From contig CAYVIV010000009.1 in assembly GCA_964451705.1 (NCBI GenBank), forward strand, positions 1-25,231: DNA of 25,231 bases, written 5' to 3'. Below, one piece after another: positions 22,636 through 25,231 of the stretch (positions are counted from its first letter, which is position 1; the number at the start of each line of letters is the position of its first letter). The notes beneath the pieces were generated by a model. The model was not told the DNA's origin. It saw only the letters and a program-made list of their open reading frames with translations, and searched no databases. The DNA is from CAYYFV01 sp964451705. Lineage in GTDB: Bacteria > Patescibacteriota > Gracilibacteria > UBA1369 > GCA-2718715. Made by a program: the position numbers and the translations under genes.

Positions 22636-24147
22636 ATGCTTTCAAACATACAATTGGCCTACTTTCTAGGCCCACTACTAGTATCCCTTATAGGATTTTA
22701 CACAGTCAACTACCTTAAGTATAGAAACTACAAAAACACCATCCGTCAAGCTAAAAGCCAAGCGGACCAAAGGTTGCAGGAGGCTAATACTTATGCCGAG
22801 GAACAAAAACAGATTTTAACAGATTTAGAGTCTGAATTTGAGGCCGCCGAAAAAAGTTCCGAACAACGTATTGCAGTTAAAACAGCTTCAGCTCAAAAGC
22901 GTGAATCGCGACTAGAGCAGTATGCTCAAAGACTCGATATACTTGCCAAAGAGTTGACCTCTTTGCAAAACGATCAGCAGGTAGTCACGGACAAATACCT
23001 AACCCAGCTCTCAAAAGTTTCTGGCCTAAATGCCTTCGACGCTAAGGACCAAGTCAAAAATCGCCTTGAGCAGGAGTTTAATACCTACCTAGAAAAACAA
23101 AACGCTGTTTATTTAAACACTGTCAAAAATCAGTGTAGCAAGCATGGAGTTAATGTCTTAAAGCAAACAATGCAACGCTTTACAGGTTCCAGCTCGGTAG
23201 ATAAAGGCACTAAACTTGTTAAATTTAGCTCTAAAAGGGCTTTTATCCACCTTTGTGGTCAGGACGATGCCAACCTAAAATACATTGCCGAAAAATTATC
23301 TGTAGAAATAGATCACTGTAACGAGGCCAATACACTGAGGGTCTCGGCCTTTGTAATTTGGCACCAAGAAACTGCTAAGCTCGTTTTGAAAAAGCTTATT
23401 GCTTGTTCCAAAATCACCACGGAAGTCATAGACCAAAAAATAGACCTCGCTACCCGCGAGTTCGAACAACACCTTGTTCGCCTAGGCCACAAGATAGCTG
23501 ATATTATAGAGCTAGAAAACAGGCACCCAGAAGTGCTCCAAATTATGGGGCGCCTTAAGTACAGAACTTCTTACGGTCAAAACGTTCTCAAGCACTCCTT
23601 CGAGGTCGCTTACATGGCCCAAAGCATAGCCTATCAAATTGGGGCTAATCCTAGAGAAGCCTTTTTGGGTGGATTTTTCCACGACCTTGGTAAGGCTTTA
23701 GATCAAATTCAAGATGGTTCTCACGATCTACTTGGGGCAGAGTTCTTGCGCAAGCACGACTTCCCTTTTGCAGTATTCCACCCAGCGGAGTCTCATCACT
23801 ATGCTATCCCACCAGAAACTGTCGAAGCAGAGATAGTTATTATTGCCGACAAACTTTCCGCCTCTAGACAGGGTGCCCGTACCGAAAGTGCCGAAATGTA
23901 TTTGCAAAGGGTCCAAGGCCTAGAGACAATTGCTAGCGAGACCCAGGGCATCAAAAAAGCCTACGCACTAGCAGCAGGCCGTGAAATCCGGTCTTTTGTC
24001 GACGAAAAAAACATTAGCGACGCAGACATGCCAGCCATAGCCGAAAAAATGGCCGATCAAATTTCTGAAGAAATTATCTTCCCAGGTAAAATTAAAGTAA
24101 ATCTTATTCGGACCGTTGAGTCCGTGGATTTCGCCAATAAAAAATAG
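22636..24147 (+). CDS. rny: Ribonuclease Y with diverged KH domain
   Basis: RNase Y is a membrane-anchored endoribonuclease that starts mRNA decay. The 503 residues follow the family order: an N-terminal membrane helix (about 5-25), a long charged coiled coil (30-150), a KH domain (about 195-260) and an HD domain with HD at 349-350 (GGFFHDLGKA), SHHYAIPPETVEA and ADKLSASRQGAR. The HD catalytic region is well conserved. The KH domain is not: where RNase Y normally has GREGRNI, this protein has GQDDANL (208-214), so the GxxG RNA-clamping loop is lost, and the following GIDLIIDDTPE segment is also altered. It is coupled to the YugP-like gene (2-bp gap) and followed 15 bp later by a YtxH-like gene. 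Confidence 0.93.
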   Translation: MLSNIQLAYFLGPLLVSLIGFYTVNYLKYRNYKNTIRQAKSQADQRLQEANTYAEEQKQILTDLESEFEAAEKSSEQRIAVKTASAQKRESRLEQYAQRLDILAKELTSLQNDQQVVTDKYLTQLSKVSGLNAFDAKDQVKNRLEQEFNTYLEKQNAVYLNTVKNQCSKHGVNVLKQTMQRFTGSSSVDKGTKLVKFSSKRAFIHLCGQDDANLKYIAEKLSVEIDHCNEANTLRVSAFVIWHQETAKLVLKKLIACSKITTEVIDQKIDLATREFEQHLVRLGHKIADIIELENRHPEVLQIMGRLKYRTSYGQNVLKHSFEVAYMAQSIAYQIGANPREAFLGGFFHDLGKALDQIQDGSHDLLGAEFLRKHDFPFAVFHPAESHHYAIPPETVEAEIVIIADKLSASRQGARTESAEMYLQRVQGLETIASETQGIKKAYALAAGREIRSFVDEKNISDADMPAIAEKMADQISEEIIFPGKIKVNLIRTVESVDFANKK

Positions 24148-24162
24148 TAACCAACTATCCAT

Positions 24163-24342
24163 ATGTCTGACAAAGACTCAAGTAATATAAACAAAGCCAT
24201 CCTAGGTATCGTTATCGGTGCTGCCGTCGGTTCTGTTATCGGAGCATCTGTAGCTCCTGACAAAGGGGTCAACACCCGTAAAAAGCTCAAAAAAGGCCTC
24301 ATAAAAGTCCTCAAAAAAGTCCTCCCCAAAAAAGACAACTAA
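24163..24342 (+). CDS. YtxH-like small membrane protein
   Basis: The 59-residue product MSDKDSSNINKAILGIV... has one Gly/Ala-rich membrane helix (about 12-31, ILGIVIGAAVGSVIGASVAP), then TRKKLKKG and a Lys-rich amphipathic tail. This layout, including the glycine-zipper helix followed by R-K-L-K, matches the YtxH/gas-vesicle-like family. Function in the family is unclear. It starts 15 bp after rny, probably as the last gene of that operon. Confidence 0.72.
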   Translation: MSDKDSSNINKAILGIVIGAAVGSVIGASVAPDKGVNTRKKLKKGLIKVLKKVLPKKDN

Positions 24343-24379
24343 ACCCAACTAGAGCACCTGCCAGCCAAGAACCCAGGCT

Positions 24380-25195
24380 CTATCGACTTTCATTTGTAAC
24401 TACAAGTTCTCGCACATGCCTAATGTCAAGGTGTGATGGTGCTAAAATTGTATGAAAGTTCTTGGGAAGGTAAGATAGGTCTCTAATATACTCTTCATAA
24501 GAGTCTGCAGGTATATATGCTTTAAAGTTACATATTAAAACCTTTGCTATATCACCTTGTACAGCCTGCATTGTTTTTGCAATAGCCAGAGTCTTTTCTA
24601 GTGTATTACAAGCCGACCCTAAAATTAGCCCATTGATTTTATCATCTTCCAAAATCGCTTTTGTGCGTTCTGGAGTTGATCTTCCTCCATAGATGTATAG
24701 TGGACTTACTTTTCCAGAGTATTTTTCGTATATGAAGGTTTGCATCGCAGCAATACATGCAGAAATAAATTCAGGAGATGGTGGTGGCATATCATCTCGG
24801 CCGCTTCCTCGAGACCCCCATTTAGGCTCGTACCCCAGGTTTAGCTGCTGTAAGAATGCTGCAGGCACTTCGTTAAATATAATTTCACACTGCTTTTTCA
24901 TTAATTCTGCAACCTCTAGAGCAGTATTTGCTTCAAATTCACTCCAGCTCTCTCCAACCAAAATAGTTAAATTTAACACGGGTGCACCTTCTACCCTCTG
25001 AGCCTCAATAATTGTTCGAAGCTTGCTATTCACCTCTTCAGGTGTGTTACCCACTTCTGAGTGGCCCAAAATCACGCCTTCTGCTTTCGCAAAAAGCAGT
25101 TGCTGAGCACTTATTTCACCAGTGCGTGCACATTGATCCTGGCCATCTTCAGGGTGTATATCGAAATTTTGACCAACTACTATTATCTTCTTCAT
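24380..25195 (-). CDS. tpiA: Triosephosphate isomerase, circularly permuted
   Basis: TPI interconverts dihydroxyacetone phosphate and glyceraldehyde 3-phosphate in glycolysis. All signatures of the family are present in 271 residues, but in rotated order. The protein begins at barrel strand 3 (IIVVGQNFD, TGEISA at 25-30), then strand 4 GHSE with catalytic His45, strand 5 LTILVGE, strand 6 GYEPKW with catalytic Glu123 and the GSRGSG flexible loop, strand 7 YIYGGRS, and strand 8 INGLILGSA. After a linker (QAVQGD) come the normal N-terminal strands: strand 1 VLICNFKAY with Asn223 and Lys225 (the NxK pair) and strand 2 FHTILAPSHLDI. Nothing catalytic is missing, so an active barrel is expected. 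It is convergent with the rny operon. The symbol follows the function, not the topology. Confidence 0.9.
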   Translation of the reverse strand: MKKIIVVGQNFDIHPEDGQDQCARTGEISAQQLLFAKAEGVILGHSEVGNTPEEVNSKLRTIIEAQRVEGAPVLNLTILVGESWSEFEANTALEVAELMKKQCEIIFNEVPAAFLQQLNLGYEPKWGSRGSGRDDMPPPSPEFISACIAAMQTFIYEKYSGKVSPLYIYGGRSTPERTKAILEDDKINGLILGSACNTLEKTLAIAKTMQAVQGDIAKVLICNFKAYIPADSYEEYIRDLSYLPKNFHTILAPSHLDIRHVRELVVTNESR

Positions 25196-25231
25196 ACTTA
25201 CATTTTAAATATTTTCCCACCTACTATTATC
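25177..25231 (-). repeat. Imperfect direct repeat of the tpiA start
   Basis: GATAATAGTAG on the minus strand occurs at 25177-25187, inside the start of the permuted tpiA (codons for KIIVV), and again at 25221-25231 upstream. Flanking bases are also similar. The upstream copy, read in its own frame, gives IIVGGKIFKM and a stop at 25198-25200, resembling IIVVGQNF. It may be the 3' end of another gene or a remnant of duplication; the window ends there. Confidence 0.45.

Noticed and set aside
24347..24388. Terminator between the YtxH-like gene and tpiA
   Set aside because: TAGAG-CA-CCTG can pair with CAGG-CTCTA, but there is a bulge, a 13-nt loop and no T run on either strand.
157..25195. UGA recoded as glycine (Gracilibacteria/Absconditabacteria code)
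   Set aside because: RF2 is encoded, and mfd, dnaN, rnj, PBP and others are full length with no in-frame TGA, so there is no general recoding.
1..25231. CRISPR arrays, insertion sequences, tRNA or rRNA genes
   Set aside because: No regularly spaced repeats, transposase motifs or cloverleaf-like sequences were seen.

Overview
The window looks like a chromosomal segment from an AT-rich, uncultured bacterium assembled from a metagenome; a 10-N scaffold gap lies at 8997-9006. Housekeeping genes dominate: the tmRNA 5' end, mfd, dnaN, RNase J, release factor 2, EF-P, a class A penicillin-binding protein, RNase Y and triosephosphate isomerase. RNase J plus RNase Y, an Arg-tipped EF-P, short or Shine-Dalgarno-free leaders and several unrecognised surface proteins fit a Candidate Phyla Radiation (Patescibacteria)-like lineage. 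That assignment is inference; no rRNA is present. UGA acts as a stop: RF2 is encoded and the long genes are free of in-frame TGA.

Layout. 1-7132 (minus strand): tmRNA 5' end, an mfd terminator fused to the tmRNA promoter, mfd, dnaN, a 769-bp intergenic stretch with the hallmarks of a replication origin, then rnj with a structured leader. 7421-9111 (minus): a lipid-linked-sugar flippase whose 5' end runs into the gap; the start of a second, similar flippase lies on the other side. 9214-11580 (plus): a membrane-anchored serine DD-peptidase-like protein followed, in the same frame after one TGA, by an M15 peptidase domain. 11636-13646: prfB, a tiny acidic lipoprotein and efp. 13706-18838: an O-antigen-ligase-like membrane protein, an O-methyltransferase, an unknown anchored protein and a probable beta-barrel/OmpA-like protein. 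18884-21829 (minus): PBP1A-type glycosyltransferase/transpeptidase. 21944-24342 (plus): YugP-like protease, RNase Y and a YtxH-like small protein. 24380-25195 (minus): a triosephosphate isomerase whose strands are in circularly permuted order.

How it fits together. Three themes recur: replication and repair around the origin (dnaN, mfd), RNA turnover and ribosome rescue (RNase J, RNase Y, tmRNA, RF2, EF-P), and envelope construction (flippases, O-antigen-ligase-like protein, PBP1A, DD-peptidase/M15, OmpA-like protein, lipoprotein). The most striking observation is the permuted TPI: it begins at barrel strand 3, runs to strand 8 and then carries strands 1-2 at its C terminus, with all catalytic residues kept. 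Next are the origin with a DnaA-trio-like element, the peptidoglycan hydrolase split by an in-frame UGA, and an OmpA-like protein in a genome that otherwise looks like a presumed single-membrane lineage.
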